NCBI GenBank assembly: GCA_018136815.1
Contig: CM030933.1
Location: 744,001-808,000 of the forward strand
Direction: 5' to 3'
Source: Isochrysis galbana
Taxonomy: Eukaryota > Haptophyta > Isochrysidales > Isochrysidaceae
DNA: 64,000 nucleotides
The translations under genes were made by a program, and so were the position numbers. Below the pieces are notes generated by a model. It had not been told where the DNA came from, searched no databases, and saw nothing but the letters and a program-made list of their open reading frames with translations. This document shows positions 22,407-32,699 of this stretch, piece after piece. Position 1 is the stretch's first letter; each line of letters starts with the position of its first letter.

Positions 22407-22546
22407 TTTTGGGGGATTTTTAGAGACATTCCCGGAGTGATTAGGCGCCTCTGAATCCGAAAAATGCCAATTTAGGACATGGATCAAGTTGAGGTGGCTC
22501 CAAAGGTGCATTACACGTATCTAAAAATCCCCCCAAAATATGGGCT
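22407..22546. repeat. Inverted repeat (possible MITE or foldback)
   Basis: ATTTTTGGGGGATTTTTAGA near 22,408 and TCTAAAAATCCCCCCAAAAT near 22,520 are inverted copies with one mismatch in 20, separated by about 95 nt. No gene is seen in 22,210-23,420. Confidence 0.5.
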
Positions 22547-23553
22547 TAAGAGCATTTGCTGTGTTCTTTCGGATGAGCCTACTGGGATCTCCTCAAGCCT
22601 ACCTCACCGTAAACACGAACCCGTACAGCACGGACACTCCTTACCCACCCTCCTAAAAATATCCGCCGGTTTCAGATTCAGATTGGACGCAAAGCGCGGC
22701 CTCTATGAGGCTAGGAACTGCAATCTGCGCCCGTGCAATCAGCACCAGGCACCCCTGCATGAACATGGACGCGCCTCGCAGCCGGGGAGCGCCGCTTGCC
22801 CCAACCACCACCTCGAAATCTTCCGTCTCGCGTTCAGACGTTGAACGCCAGCGATGAGCGCCTGCCAGAAGAGCCACCAAGCGCGGCACCTGCGGCCAAC
22901 AGTGCGCGCCCAACGGCACTGCAGTCGCCCCACATATCGGAAGGGTCGATCCGCTGCGCCTCTGCACCCGGGAGGCCGCGCACTTGCCCGCCAGACCGGC
23001 CTTGCGCTCCCTCCACACTGCCACGCTGGCGTGGCGCGTAAGGAGAGGGGAAGGTCCCACCATGCCGGAATAGCCCAGAGGCCGGCGCCACTCCCTTGAT
23101 TGAAGTTGTCCCGCTCATCGATCCCTGCCCACAGCCGCGGCCCGACCGACGTGTGCCCGTGCATTCTGGAGCTGTTGCCCCAGAGGTGCGGCCCACTGCC
23201 AGCGCGGCCGCCGCCATGGGACCTCCGTAGAAGGCCCGCCGATAGTTGCCCCTACCACCTTAATACAAAAATAGTAGCTTAGCGGACACCTTCAAGAATG
23301 TATTTTTATTCTCGATTATAATAATTAAATACCTCTACATACCATGGACATTCGATGGCTCACACCGAGCCTGTCCCATATTCGACAGAACGCGACCTAA
23401 GCGGCTCCTGGCTCCTGGAGGTTATGTGTGAACGGCGGTCACTGTGAAACCAAATATTTGAGGAGAAAAAAATCTGCGGTGGGCAAGCAAGCAAGCAAGC
23501 AACAGTCCGCGCCGACGCTCGCCGCGAGCTCTCCGCCCGCCCTGCTGGTTCCC

Positions 23554-24057
23554 ATGGCGGCGGCCCCACCGCGCCGGCGCGACCCCACGGGCTTTGTCGT
23601 GTCGTACGATCTGCGCAGCTCTCCGATCGCTGGGCTCGGTCTCTTTGCCACCTCGAGAATCGCGCGCGGCACGCTGCTTTGGAAGGCAGACGAGACCAGC
23701 CAGATCATATACACCGAGGCAAAGCTGCGTGCAAAGCTCGTCGCGCTCACTCCTACCGAGGCCATTGACCTCCTTGAACACATTTACTGCTGGGGTGGTG
23801 AAGTCTTGGAGATCGTTGGTGACGCCAAATACTGGAACCATTCGCGCATGAAACAGAACACGGGCAATCATCCTGACGGGAATGGAGAGGGGCGAGGCGA
23901 TGGCGTGAGTTCATACGCCCTTCGAGATATTGAACCTGATGAGGAACTCCTTGACGACTACGCTGCTTACTCAATCGTCCCATGGTTCGAAGCTCTGTGC
24001 GTTGAATACGGCGCCAAGTCGTGCACTTCCATAGGCAGGGAGTACGTGATGGCATGA
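23554..24057 (+). CDS. SET-domain protein (putative lysine methyltransferase)
   Basis: 167 residues from ATG 23,554 (MAAAPPRRRDP). SET signatures in order: GLGLFATSRIARGTLLW (N-terminal beta strands and the SAM-side GxG), KYWNHSRMKQNTG (the NHS motif) and YALRDIEPDEELLDDYAAY (the final ...GEEL..DY motif with the catalytic-region Tyr). The protein is about the size of a stand-alone SET domain, without pre/post-SET cysteines, so the substrate could be a histone or a non-histone protein. A frame upstream of the chosen ATG is open but not similar to anything. There is no intron. Confidence 0.75.
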   Translation: MAAAPPRRRDPTGFVVSYDLRSSPIAGLGLFATSRIARGTLLWKADETSQIIYTEAKLRAKLVALTPTEAIDLLEHIYCWGGEVLEIVGDAKYWNHSRMKQNTGNHPDGNGEGRGDGVSSYALRDIEPDEELLDDYAAYSIVPWFEALCVEYGAKSCTSIGREYVMA

Positions 24058-24748
24058 TTGAAGGAGTATACATATGGGCATATGAGACATAGGTGTAGTG
24101 TTAAATACAAACGATGAGTGAAGACGGAGAGTGATGTATTTGAACGTGACTGGCAGTGCCAATGCAGCTGAGGCATGGGAGTGCAAGATGGCTCTTCATG
24201 AACAGGGGAAGGAGGATTGGACAGGGGGCACTCAGAAGGGTCGGCTCGCGATGGAGCATGGGGGTCAACAAAGGTTAAGGGCTGGGAGGACGATCGCGTT
24301 CCGTCTGGGTGTTGCGCATCGACACCACCTTCCGCTTCCGCCAGGAGGGTTGTGTCAACCGAGGCGGCGCGCGTACTCGCCCGCTCAACCTGTTCGAGCT
24401 CGACTCGCTCACTGCGTAATTGGGGGTTGCGCATCGACACCTCCTTCCGCCAAGACGGTTGTGTCGACCGAGGTGATGGCGACGGCGCTCGCGCTCGCCC
24501 GCTCAACCCATTCGAGCTTGACACGGTCATTGTAGAATTGGGTGGTGCGCATCGACGCACGTGCGCACGGCGCGCCGTGGGACGCTGCCCTCGTCACCCG
24601 CACCGGCAAGAGGAAGAGGAAGAGGAAGGGGGGGTCGAGGCGACAGAAAGGGCGCAGGAGAGGGGGAGGGGGGGCGAGGCGAGAAGGAGAGCGGGGGGGG
24701 GGGGGGGGGGTTGCGATGCAGGGGAAAGAGGGGGGATGCTCTGCAAGT

Positions 24749-25461
24749 AGAAATTATACCCTCCTAGCTCATTGGGGGATTTGTCAAAAAAACAACCGAA
24801 CCTGAACCTGAGGTCGCAACCTCCAGCTCTTTCCCTCCTGGTGCTCCGCCGCCGTTGTTGCCACCGCCCTCTTGGCCCCCCTCGCCGCCACCGCGCCCAC
24901 CACCGCGGTTGCCTCCCTCTCCACCCCCATTGTCGCCTCCGTTGCCACCGCCACCTCGCTTCGGCTCAGGCACTCGTGGCTCGACTACGCACCGGACGGG
25001 CTGCCACACGGACTCCCGGCGCCCTCGCTCCACGTGCTCGATCTCAAGGGTACACGAGTCTCCAATGGCGCGGATCTCGACGACGAGGCCTTCGACATGA
25101 TCTGTCGCGCGCTCGAGGCTGGAGCGTGCCGGAGGACCCACAGGCTCATGCTCAACCGCAACCGGATCAGCCCGGCGGGCGTGCAGCCGCCTGTGCGAGC
25201 TCGCGCGAAGCTTTCGGCTGTCGTCGGTGGACCTCTGGTGCAACCCGATTGGCGCGGAGAGCCAACCAATGCTCTCACAGCTGAGGAAGCTCAAGGTGCA
25301 GGTCACCCTGCTGTGATCACGATACGCGGGAAGAGTCGTCATCAAATGTCAATAGTTCAATAGTAATGTAGTAATATAATGTGCATATTATATGCGAGGC
25401 CCGCATCGAGGTCGAATATCCTAGTAATTATAATGTGCATCTATGCAGGGGTATAATTTCT
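24749..25461. repeat. 13-bp inverted ends around an LRR fragment
   Basis: AGAAATTATACCC at 24,749-24,761 and GGGTATAATTTCT at 25,449-25,461 are exact inverted copies about 700 bp apart. The enclosed DNA is GC-rich and carries the leucine-rich-repeat fragment. This may be a small element that captured gene sequence, or chance. Confidence 0.35.
24985..25316 (+). pseudogene. Leucine-rich-repeat (RNI-like) gene fragment
   Basis: Frame 1 reads SLHVLDLKGTRVS, DLDDEAFDMICRAL and HRLMLNRNRISPAG. A one-base shift near 25,185 continues as SRLCELARSFRLSSVDLWCN, then PIGAESQPMLSQLRKLKVQ, and a stop at 25,316. This is the last part of a ribonuclease-inhibitor-type LRR protein. With no start and a frameshift it is scored as broken. 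An intron at the shift is possible but very short. Confidence 0.55.
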
Positions 25462-25719
25462 CCCGTATTCGGGTGGTGCACCGGGACTTCTGATGGCCCG
25501 CACCTTAGAGGCGCGTCGACGCGCATCCATCGTAACCAAGTATAAACGGCAAGCTGTGCTGTGATCGGCGATGGCAATGAGAAAGAGAGGAGCCTGGGAG
25601 CAACTGTGCCTCTCTCGAGGCAAGGCGGCTCTTCCCCTCCCCTGATAACCTCAATCTCGGAATTATCGTTCTCTGCTACGGATTATGTCACTCCATGAGC
25701 TTATCACTTATCACACGAC

Positions 25720-27342
25720 TCATAATTCTTGATGCATAGATGTTGCCCTCGCAGTAGCAACGTCCTCCCTCGCTCGTCGTACCTCGTCAATAGCTTCATC
25801 CAATTCCGATATGGTTGGAGCGATACACTTGGCCATCTCAAAATATTCGAGTGCCAAAGAGAAACGCGCGAGCTTGTCTCTACTCTTATGGCCACTTCGA
25901 TGCTCGACAGCAAGTGCTGAGACGCCGTCAGTCATGAAGGCACGAGCGTAGGCATCTGCAGCTTCAGCACCATGCGCACGATATGAGGAGCAGAAGGCAC
26001 GCTTGGCGGCAGCAGGTGACTGAGAGGCCTCCAGAAACTCACCATGAAGGAGGTGCACCTGCGTCACAACGGAGTAGCCGCGCAAGTCATATGCGCAAAG
26101 AGATTTGAAGAATGTGTTGGGTAGCTGATACAAAGGCATGACTGCTGACTGCTAAATGCCACGTCGAGAGCTTACTGCCCCCACGTCCACGGCTCATATT
26201 GCCCGGGCAGCGCTCACGCTGCACACTTGGGACACACACCTTGGGCTCCGCCTGGAGTGGGCCGTCGCAAAGGTATTGAAAAGACTCCTCAGCCGACGAC
26301 CAATATTGCGCGCGTGAAGGCACCGCCGCTTCCTCTTCCTCCCGCGTGACTTTGACACCAGAGGCGACAGTACCAGCAACTGCGGCGGCCTTGACAGCCG
26401 CTGTAGCCGCGACATACACCTCGGGCAAAGGACGATTCTCGGGAAGCGGTGCACGTAGGGCTATGACCAACGTGCGGCGTCGGCCCGCCGTGATGGGATT
26501 GACCATATGAGGGGTGGACGCCCTGTAGAAATAGAGATCACCCTGATTTGGTCTGAGGTTGGTTGTCGCAACCTGCGTGGCACCATTGCTGATTTTCACA
26601 CGGCAGATCGCGCAATCCAGGAGCGAAGAATCCTATCCTTTCTTCCTCTTACGTTTCCCAACACCAAAAACGAACTCCTGTGCGGGACCACGTACCTGAA
26701 GTGAACCGCCCTCGTACTCATGAGTAGCGGAGAGCATCACATTGATGTTGTATGTGCGGTGCGAGCCGTCTCCGGGTTTTGTGTCGACATGCCTAAGCGA
26801 TGGGAGAGGGGCTAGAATTCAAGGGAGGGATCCGAATCGGTCGCTCTGGCTCTTTGATGAGAGCAAAGGGCACTGCTTGCCATGTTTTGTGATGGTGGGG
26901 AAGGAGCATCGATGCCCAGATCTCACCAATCGAATCTCGAGTGGCGTGAGTCGAATTCATGCATCAGATTGAAGTCGACCAGATCTGCTAGCCGCCGGGC
27001 CCCGCTGGTTTGCGTGTCCTGTTCTGCATCCCCAAGAACCTCAGTGAGGCGCTCGCCGAGCTTTGTGGCGATTCGCTCGTAGATCCAATCGAAGGCACCA
27101 GCGGCCTGCAACCGCCCGCCCTCATCGAAGCGATTCAGCCTGGCCACCGAATAGCTCTCCTGCATCCTGGGCAGGTTGTCAATGCTCCGAATATCGCTCT
27201 CAGCGCGCAGCTCAGACTCGAAGAGTTTCGCAATCTGTATGCACTCCTCCGCCGAGAAGGCCCTCGCGTAGACGAGTGCCCAATCCTGCTCGTCGGCGAG
27301 GACGGCGGCCAGTCCGATGAAGAAGAGAGAGGCCGAGACCAT
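25720..27342 (-). CDS. Secreted or ER 2-oxoglutarate/Fe(II) dioxygenase (prolyl-4-hydroxylase-like)
   Basis: Four exons on the minus strand: 27342-26927, 26792-26696, 26632-26240 and 26148-25720; introns GT-AG, phases consistent, 444 residues. The N terminus is a signal peptide (VSASLFFIGLAAVLA). Iron ligands are His140 and Asp142 (FDWHVDTKPGDGSHR; the Trp codon is rebuilt across intron 1) and His213 (ASTPHMVNPITAGRRR), with Arg222/223 as the likely 2-oxoglutarate ligand. NINVMLSATHEYEGGSL is the core strand. The C-terminal exon is helical and TPR-like (ALEYFEMAKCIAPTISELDE). The family hydroxylates proline in secreted proteins; the substrate here is unknown. A short in-frame insert (exon 3 start) before VKISNGATQ is the weakest splice call. 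Confidence 0.8.
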
Positions 27343-27930
27343 CGTGCCGGGCGGGCGAGGCAGGGAAAGGGATGAGGGGGATGGAGGCGTGAGCGAGCAA
27401 ACGGCAGGCGGGGAGAGAGCAAGCGGGAGGGGAGATCGGGCCCGCCGTGTTCGCGCTGCCCTCGACGTCGATGGAATCCGATAGCTTACCCCTCGTTGCC
27501 AAAAGTTTGACGTTCCTATTTTTGGGAAGTGCCGGCAGGACTCCCGCTTTCATCGGGCTGATCTGACACATCTGGCCTATCCACTATGCGGGCTGCCACA
27601 GGGCTCCCACAGGTGAGACAGAACCGCAGGCACACTGCCCTGCCAGTGTTGCTCCGTCGCGCACGCGTCGTTCTCACACGACCGTCGCAGCACGTGGAGC
27701 GGGCCCAAAACGGCTATACAAATACAAAAGTCTGACAATAGCGCGAGAGCGCGAGGCGAGAGGAGTAGGGGCTCTGGTGGACCGGGAGGGAGAGGGAGTC
27801 GCGAGGCCATGGTGGCACATTATCTTGGACCACTGCCGGACCACTGCCGTGGCCGGTGAGCAGTTCTCGACGCCCTCGCCCACCGCCCACCATAATAAAA
27901 AAATTTTCCAACTGGGAAGATGCGCACCTG

Positions 27931-29513
27931 CACTGAGCCGCTGGCCGATGCCGCACGCCGACGCAGGTGAAGACGCAGGTGAAGATGTCCCTACAGGCCC
28001 TGCAGAGACCCCGGCAGAGCCCGGGGACGGGCGGGCGGGTCATCTGAGCGCCCCGGCTTGCATTAATGGTCATGTCTGGGGCCTAGGCTCCTTCAGACGG
28101 CGAAGGGGTAGCGTTGCGCACTCCCGGGGTTGCTGGAGTGCTGCAGCGACAAACTGCGAGGATGCTGCTGAGGCCGTAGAGGTCGCCAGTCGAGCGCCCG
28201 AAGCCAGTGGTGTCGCAGATTTGGCAACCAGTGGTGAGTCAGGCAGGCGCTCTCCGGCTGGGCTCCTTCAGAAGGCGAAGGCTTAGCGTCACGCATTCCC
28301 AGTGTTGTGGGAGTGGTGCAGCTTGCGAGAGTGCTGCAGCGACGAACGGCCCGGATGCTGCCGGGGCAGCAGAGGTGGCCCTTTGCACGCCCGACTTCAG
28401 CAGTGGCGCAGAAACGCCGCCGATGAACGGGGAGGGCGGAATGCGCATAGCGGACGCCGATCGAGACGCCTGCACGAGCGGTGGCATGGATGCATCTGCT
28501 GCTGCAGGTGTGCCAACGCCTGCGTCGAGCTGCAGTGGCAGCGGGGCGAGTGCACGTGCTCCGATAATCTCAAACCTTATGAGCAGATGAGCAGCGAGCG
28601 TCGGCGCAAAAGGAAGGCCATAGATGCTTCGGTAGCTTGGCTTGCAGCCCGGTCTGCTCTTGTCTCGTGCCAGCTTGTTGCTCTCCAAAGCTCGCCGCCG
28701 TCCGCTGACGTGTCTGCTGCACCTTCACAAGACTGCTTTGCAGAGTGCTCACCCTGCGAATCAGAGCAGGAAGTGGGCATGGGAGAAGGGGATGAAGTCT
28801 GGGCTGCGAGGTCAACCGTTCCCCCCGTTCTTGAAGACGTTTCTCGTCTCACCCCTTGTCCGGATAGTCGGAAAGTGCATCTGAACAGTTCGCGCCGAAT
28901 CGTCACGAAGGAGTCGTGGCGTGCACTGCGCAGGTGGCAGTCAAACTCGTCTAGTCTGTGGTCTGCGGAGTTTGCCTTTCCTGGGCAGGGCTCTTCTACA
29001 CAACTCAAGGATAACACGGCGTCGTCGTCGATCGAAGCTGCCCTGGCCTATCTGTGCCCGTCCAGCTGCAGCAATGGCGACTGCTTGGCAGGCTTGTCGG
29101 TCCTCAACGTGCTGAGCTGCAGGCATCACTTCAACATGCAGATGCTCAAGATGGGCGCAGAAGTGTGTTGGTTCGAAAAGTCGTGGAAGTCGCCGCGGTG
29201 GCCCCGGAGCAAGAAGGTCGTCGTTTACAAGAAGTGGTGGTCAGACCCCAACTTTGTGAAGAACAGGCGCAGAAGGACGAAGGCCTCAGCCACAGCCCTT
29301 CCGCCCAAAAGTGAGTACATGCGCAACTGGACATCAGAACAACATCCATTCAAGAATTTCGTGCCCCACCGCGTGGACACTCCTGTCACCTTTGACCCGC
29401 CCAGTTGTTCTTCGTACGACAAGTGCGACGCAGTGAAGCTGCCTCTGAAGTACGTCGAAGACGTTCTCGTTCCTGCCTTCAAGGCGTGTGCATGTGTGCG
29501 TTACGGCCGTTAA
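27931..29513 (+). CDS. Unrecognised gene or pseudogene with an internal coding duplication
   Basis: ATG 27,931 (MPHADAGEDAGEDVPTG) opens a frame to 28,286. A second frame covers 28,250-28,590, and a third runs from ATG 28,587 (MSSERRRKRKAIDAS) to 29,513, 308 codons. The first two carry a duplicated unit (LGSFRRRRGSVAHSRG versus LGSFRRRRLSVTHSQC, each followed by SAAATN..DAA..). The 308-codon part contains YLCPSSCSNGDCLAGLS, WFEKSWKSPRWP and a basic stretch KNRRRRTK. Frame changes mean introns or decay; I could not place convincing splice sites. No function is assigned. A transposon-type Cys-rich protein is one option. Confidence 0.4.
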
Positions 29514-29599
29514 TTAAGTGTGTCAGGTGGTGTTCGCCTCAGTTTCTATACTGACTATTAGCTCAGTTGCCTTTATCATATTATGGTATATTAAAATTC

Positions 29600-29712
29600 C
29601 CAATGAAATTTTGCTATGACTTAGATATATGGTACATGTAAGTCGTCAGGCGCCAGGGCTACTTCATCTCTACTCTAGAGTACTCTAGAGATGGGAAGTC
29701 ATAGCAACTTAC
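29600..29712. repeat. Cluster of palindromes downstream of the unknown gene
   Basis: CTCTAGAGTACTCTAGAG (29,674-29,691) is a perfect 18-bp palindrome. It is flanked by GCTATGACTT / AAGTCATAGC and ACATGTAAGT / ACTTACATGT pairs in inverted order. It could be a terminator-like foldback or an element end. Confidence 0.5.
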
Positions 29713-29867
29713 ATGTAGCAGCGATCCGCCCGAGTGCTGTCGGCGTGCGGCGGGCATTATCTTCGTTGCCCACCCAGACCTCCCTGGTCCAACTCCCCTT
29801 CTCGTCCACTGCGGGGATTGCGAGGAGGGTAGCCTTCTCCCTGATCGGTGCGCTGCGCCTCTTTCAG

Positions 29868-30323
29868 ATGCCACCGCGCCGACAACTGCTGCGGCTGCTC
29901 GTTCTTGCCTTCTCTTCTGGGATCACGGTCGCTCGTGGAGGCAGAGGAGGTAAAGGACGTACAGACGGAACAGCTACTGTCCCAGTGGTCGACAGGGCAC
30001 CGCCCGCCGCCATAGGCATAGGTACACCGGTGGAGACAGTGAGACCATCGGCTGCTCAGACGGAGATTGGGACCACATGTGTCGACGGCTATTGGTGCCA
30101 GACTGCAGCAAAATGTGTCTCGCACTGGAGTGAGTGTGGTGCGGCCTGGAAAGCACTTGGATCACCAGCAGAGGCTGCTGCTAAAGATAGTTCAGGGTGG
30201 ACACTCGCGCTGTCTTCTGTTGCCATCGGCTTCGTTTGTTCCAGTTTGGTTGGATTGTGGTTAAGGAGGCGGGTGAGTGGCGCAACAGCTCAGCCCGCAC
30301 CATTGAAGGGTTCCGAGGATTAA
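29868..30323 (+). CDS. Small single-pass membrane protein with signal peptide
   Basis: 151 residues from ATG 29,868: MPPRRQLLRLLVLAFSSG is a signal sequence. A Gly/Thr-rich spacer is followed by a four-Cys luminal segment (TTCVDGYWCQTAAKCVSHW..C), then one membrane helix (SSVAIGFVCSSLVGLWL) and a basic cytosolic RRR tail. An in-frame upstream start at 29,691 gives a longer leader, but the internal ATG gives the better signal peptide. Function unknown; the topology is predicted type I. Confidence 0.5.
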   Translation: MPPRRQLLRLLVLAFSSGITVARGGRGGKGRTDGTATVPVVDRAPPAAIGIGTPVETVRPSAAQTEIGTTCVDGYWCQTAAKCVSHWSECGAAWKALGSPAEAAAKDSSGWTLALSSVAIGFVCSSLVGLWLRRRVSGATAQPAPLKGSED

Positions 30324-30784
30324 GGTTGTACTAAAGCGTTTTTTGGCAAGTGGGGCGGGGGCGGGGGGGGTCCGCCGCGAAATCTGAGCTCTCAGTGAGC
30401 CAGTGAGCGGCTGATGGCAGGGAAAGGGGGGCTACGAGGTAGGTCGAGGGCCAAGCGCCGCGGCGCCTTCCAGAAAGAGAACAAGGCCAAGGCCGCTTGG
30501 GCTCTGAGCTCCGACACACGGCGCGGAGCCGTCTACCCCTACGACCGCGGACGCCTCGAGCACAACGCCAGAGGGATGGAGGGGAGGGGCGCCGAACAGG
30601 GTCCACGCATCAGAGCCAGAGCCCCACGTCGTCATGGAAGGGGCGAAGAAGAAGAAGAGAGGAGAAATGAAAGAGAAAGAGGAGTGTATGTGGGGAGTGA
30701 GCTGGAGTAGTTTTTGTCCCTAACTACTAACTACTAATTAAGTAAGAAGGTGCAACCTGAGGCCTGAGGTTCCGTTCTTCCCGG

Positions 30785-30885
30785 CCGGCACCCCTCCATT
30801 TTGGTATAAAACTATACCGGCACCCACTCTTTGGCAAAGGTCGTTTGCCTTCATTTGGTACCCCTCGTTTCCAAATACGCGATGC
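30785..30885 (+). repeat. CCAT-hairpin and solo end of the low-GC module
   Basis: CCCCTCCATTTT followed by GGTATA/TATACC around AAAC (30,803-30,818) resembles the hairpin-tailed family. 30,838-30,885 is the 5' tip also found at 31,416-31,460 (+) and 57,465-57,515 (-): GCCTTCATTTGGTACCCC then TCGTTTCCAAATACGC. The 530 bp to 31,415 contains GC-rich sequence with no supported gene. Confidence 0.5.
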
Positions 30886-31521
30886 GGGGCCACCACGAGG
30901 GAGTCCCAATCCTAGGGGTGGGAGGGCGAGGGAGGCTCACCACGGCAGACCCCCTCGACGTGACGGGCTGGTGGCATATGTAGACCAAAATGACTTTTTT
31001 GAGAAACCCGCTGCTCGAGCCGGCCCTGTGGCCGCGGCAGGACGCGCTGACGTGGTCGCGCTCGACGGGCGACCATGCGGCGGGGGAGGGCGCGCGCGCG
31101 CGAGTTGCGGAGGCCTGCGCGGCGATGCCGGCGTCGGTATGCGCGTGGCAGTCTGAGGGAATGGCGTCCTTCCCGTTGCCGACGCGCTTCGAGCATCCGG
31201 GGGGTCTTTGGAATCCGAGCCGCCGAGCACGCCACGGCCGCCGCCCTCCGCGCACAAGAAAGGCGCGGGGGCGGCCCCAGTCTCGGCCGCGTCACAGGTA
31301 CCCCTCCTGCCCCTGCGCCCTGTCCCTGCGCCCCTGCTCTCCCTCTTTGTCGACCCCACCTCTCCCTCCGCCCCCTCGACTCCGGAGTGCTCCTGGAATG
31401 TGATTCCCGCCCGAGGTCGTATGCCTTCGTTTGGTACCCCTCGTTTCCAAATACGCTCCCGGTACAAAAAAATCTTCTAGTATTTGAGTAAAGGCAGACA
31501 CCCACCTCACAGTGCTCAACC

Positions 31522-32112
31522 ATGTCTACAAATGGAAGGGCGCCTGCTGATATAGTACTGAAGCGATTGGAATGGATCAAAAAAAAGATGGACCAGAACT
31601 TTAAAAAATTCATCACACCTCTCTTTCCATATGCCAATTCTAAAACTGCCATGCAGGTTATAGCGGAAGCATTGGACAGCATCAGTCCGCCGCCGCCGGT
31701 TGGGGGCTCCTGGGCCGACCTAAGTTTGTTGACGTACACTGAAGAATGTCAGTTCTTATTCAATGTATTCAATTTCAAGCACAATACGAAAATTGAAGAC
31801 ACCTTACACACCATTTGCGAGATTGATAAACCATTCACATCGGTTTATATTAGACACGCTCTCTTGAGCAATAAATTCACTGAGAAAACAATCCTCGATA
31901 TGAGTCGTGACGTTCTGCTGGGTACAATCAAAACTTATGTCAATTTGGAATTAATTCCCCACCTCCAAGAATTGTTAGAAGGTGTCGATTCGGGTTCAGC
32001 TTCCCAAGTAAAGATTGAAAACAAAAGGCCGCTTATCGGTTCGGGTTCAGCTCCCGTAAAGATTGAACCCACAAGGCCCAGCAACATCAAATACAAAAAA
32101 GCTCGGTCCTAG
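31522..32112 (+). CDS. Unknown ORF-A of a low-GC module (196 aa, helical)
   Basis: Starts MSTNGRAPADIVLKRLEWIK at ATG 31,522. It is mostly alpha-helical with long charged helices (SLLTYTEECQFLFNVFNF; TILDMSRDVLLGTIKTY) and a short Lys-rich tail repeated twice (VKIENKRP..; VKIEPTRP). Base composition is clearly more AT-rich than the host genes. A second copy with the same leader (CCACCTCACAGTGCTCAACC before the ATG) lies at 57,401-57,153 on the minus strand but is frameshifted. Similarity to any named family is not apparent. Retained open reading and a leader shared by both copies imply a mobile or viral origin. Confidence 0.55.
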   Translation: MSTNGRAPADIVLKRLEWIKKKMDQNFKKFITPLFPYANSKTAMQVIAEALDSISPPPPVGGSWADLSLLTYTEECQFLFNVFNFKHNTKIEDTLHTICEIDKPFTSVYIRHALLSNKFTEKTILDMSRDVLLGTIKTYVNLELIPHLQELLEGVDSGSASQVKIENKRPLIGSGSAPVKIEPTRPSNIKYKKARS

Positions 32113-32225
32113 GACACCGGGCCGAGCTCACCATGAGGGCGCTCCTGCGAGCAAGGGGATGCATGGTTACTAGTGCGTGCCCCCCCTCGATGAAAATTCC
32201 AGCGGCCTCCTCGTCACGCATGACG

Positions 32226-32484
32226 TGACGCTGCACCGCTTGGGGGGCAAGGGTGCGCGAGCGAGACGACTCCGCCAGAAAGTTGTTTGGTCCCCCCCTT
32301 CACCCCTCACGCGGAACGTTGTCAGATTAGGGGCCCTCAGTGTGCGCGGTTTGGTGGCGGGAATGCGCGGTTTTCTGGGGCCCCTTTCCGCGTGAGGGGG
32401 GAGGGGGGGGGGGACCAACAACTTCCTGGGACGCTGCGCCACTCGGCGGGGAGCGCTGCGCGAGCGAGCCGACTCCACCAGAAG
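32226..32484. repeat. Foldback inside a short direct duplication
   Basis: About 37 nt at 32,281-32,322 and its inverse at 32,386-32,425 (AAGTTGTTTGGTCCCCCC / GGGGGGACCAACAACTT, with CACGCGGAA / TTCCGCGTG) form a long stem around 65 nt. The pair sits between two direct copies of about 54 bp (32,226-32,279 and 32,431-32,484, sharing GCGCGAGCGAG(A/C)CGACTCC), which belong to the small-ORF coding region. Confidence 0.65.
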
Positions 32485-32629
32485 TGTTTTCGTCAACTTT
32501 TGTGATGAACTTTTCCCATTCTTCGTCATTGAGAGTACCCAAGCTCATATCCTTAAGACTTTGTATGTCCGTGCGCCTTTTTTTCCCATTCCCTATAAGG
32601 GCGTCGGTGACCCTTTTATTGTCGGCCAT
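32327..32629 (-). CDS. 'DEEW' small ORF, locus 1
   Basis: Minus-strand frame starting ADNKRVTDALIGNGKKRR, then SLKDMSLGTLNDEEWEKF. The first 50 residues align with the start of the 46,985 frame (VVNGLLGKRERSVKSL, then MSIAQMSDKEWLDLS), and the D-E/D-W box recurs at 63.8 kb. The C-terminal half is disrupted by a foldback insertion (32,280-32,430). It is divergently arranged with the 346-aa frame at 32,700, about 70 nt apart, as if sharing a promoter. Function unknown. Confidence 0.5.
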   Translation of the reverse strand: MADNKRVTDALIGNGKKRRTDIQSLKDMSLGTLNDEEWEKFITKVDENTSGGVGSLAQRSPPSGAASQEVVGPPPPPPSRGKGPQKTAHSRHQTAHTEGP

Positions 32630-32699
32630 ATGCTACTTACGTTCTCTGTGAGAATATTTTAAAGGGGCGCGGTCACTTGCACACCAGCCACTCAATATT

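Noticed and set aside
22650..23230. Minus-strand 127-141-codon frames and plus-strand 81-codon frames
   Set aside because: Five frames overlap one GC-rich segment with equal length, none with a recognisable motif.
30414..30710. 98-codon basic plus-strand frame (MAGKGGLRGRSRAKRRG)
   Set aside because: Arg/Gly/Glu composition, an opposite-strand frame of equal length, and no recognised family. It may be part of a gene, but I cannot support it.
30912..31739. 275-codon minus-strand frame crossing the module tip
   Set aside because: It runs antisense to ORF-A and through a repeat junction, so it cannot be one conserved gene.
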